64,000 bases of DNA from Bdellovibrionales bacterium (GTDB lineage Bacteria; Bdellovibrionota; UBA1018): the NCBI GenBank assembly GCA_018266355.1, contig JAFEAP010000004.1, positions 22,113 through 86,112 on the forward strand, read 5' to 3'. Shown here in pieces: positions 63,583-64,000 of the stretch (positions within the stretch are counted from its first letter, which is position 1; the number at the start of each line of letters is the position of its first letter). Below the pieces are notes generated by a model that saw only the letters and a program-made list of their open reading frames with translations, made no database searches and was not told the DNA's origin. The position numbers and the translations under genes are program-made.

Positions 63583-64000
63583 TGGGTTAAATACTGGTCT
63601 TAGATATACTATTGATGATGTTTATACTATGTTAAATAGTTGGACTAACGAAGAGAATATCTATGGTGAAACAGATAAACAATATCAAACTACTTTATAT
63701 TATGCTGCTAATGTTTATTCATTTATATTGGCTAAAGCTATAATAAATGATAAATTAGATGTAATTACAGCTTTTAAAAAGTTTGACTATTTTAATATAA
63801 GAAAATGTTTTTCCTGTAAAAGAATTGATATAAATAAATATCTTGAAGCTTATCATATAAATGTTCAAGATATATCAGTTTCTGATGTAGGTATAGAAAC
63901 TATGGAAGAAGAATCTACATTACAGGTTGAAGGTAGTAATACTACTGTAACTGGAAATATAGATACTTTAAATGTACTTAATTTTGTTAATGGAAGTCAA
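63563..64000 (+). CDS. Partial virion-module protein (cut by window end)
   Basis: ATG at 63563 overlaps the previous gene by 20 bases and the frame stays open to the window end (146 codons). The visible part is helical with a Cys pair (CFSCK) and then a Thr/Asn-rich beta stretch (SNTTVTGNIDTLNVL) that may begin a fibre-like repeat. Its close coupling and Cys pair link it to the preceding Cys-rich protein. Confidence 0.7.
   Translation, partial: MDAVLASGLNTGLRYTIDDVYTMLNSWTNEENIYGETDKQYQTTLYYAANVYSFILAKAIINDKLDVITAFKKFDYFNIRKCFSCKRIDINKYLEAYHINVQDISVSDVGIETMEEESTLQVEGSNTTVTGNIDTLNVLNFVNGSQ

Noticed and set aside
1..64000. Stop-codon reassignment (as in some crAss-like phages)
   Set aside because: All long genes are intact with the standard code, TAG is used as an ordinary stop (for example at 63580-63582), and no suppressor tRNA was seen.
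1..64000. CRISPR arrays, insertion sequences, diversity-generating retroelement
   Set aside because: No regularly spaced repeats, transposase or reverse transcriptase motifs were found.

Overview
This window is part of a crAss-like bacteriophage genome (order Crassvirales, tailed podoviruses of gut Bacteroidota). The evidence is the gene set and its order. There is a giant virion RNA polymerase protein carrying the DFDID active-site motif, and a replication block with a family A DNA polymerase, DnaB-type helicase, TOPRIM primase, SF1 and SF2 helicases, a RecT-like annealing protein, uracil-DNA glycosylase, ThyX and an rIIA-like ATPase. A structural block reads TerL, portal, scaffold and major capsid protein. 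The DNA is very AT-rich, the standard genetic code fits throughout, and starts are ATG behind A/T-rich leaders without Shine-Dalgarno sequences, as in Bacteroidota. I did not assign a family or genus within the order.

Layout. 1-11007 (+): the end of one gene, then a 3640-residue protein that joins a YonO/crAss-type RNA polymerase module to a zincin metallopeptidase motif and a long C-terminal virion-like part. 11024-11047: a bidirectional terminator separating convergent transcription. 11046-38085 (-): nucleotide metabolism (MazG-like, UDG, DUF3310, ThyX), an amidoligase-like protein, an H1-like basic protein, an rIIA-like gene split by a 1092-nt group I intron with a LAGLIDADG endonuclease, a RusA-like protein, primase, SSB-like protein, RecT-like protein, DnaB-like helicase, SF2 helicase, PolA and Dda-like helicase. 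38078-47788 (-): an accessory region of very small genes, two free-standing homing endonucleases (GIY-YIG and HNH), one tRNA-Leu(UAA), and unusually long spacers full of RNA hairpins, including one clear hammerhead ribozyme. 47789-47879: the divergent start of the two modules. 47880-64000 (+): an Acb2-like anti-CBASS candidate, GH24 lysozyme, PD-(D/E)XK nuclease, PGDYG-like protein, TerL, portal, scaffold-like protein, capsid protein and four further virion genes, the last cut by the window end.

How it fits together. The giant polymerase would enter the cell with the DNA and transcribe the phage. The minus-strand block copies DNA, and MazG-like, UDG and ThyX enzymes manage the nucleotide pool. 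The plus-strand block packages DNA and builds particles. Three homing endonucleases, an orphan NUMOD1-like protein and the intron show heavy traffic of selfish elements.

The strongest unusual signals are: a hammerhead ribozyme that exactly fills the gap between two small genes; the series of closed, pseudoknotted spacers around it; a 9-base motif (TACAGGGAA) found at least 14 times; and a GC-rich patch inside the giant gene.
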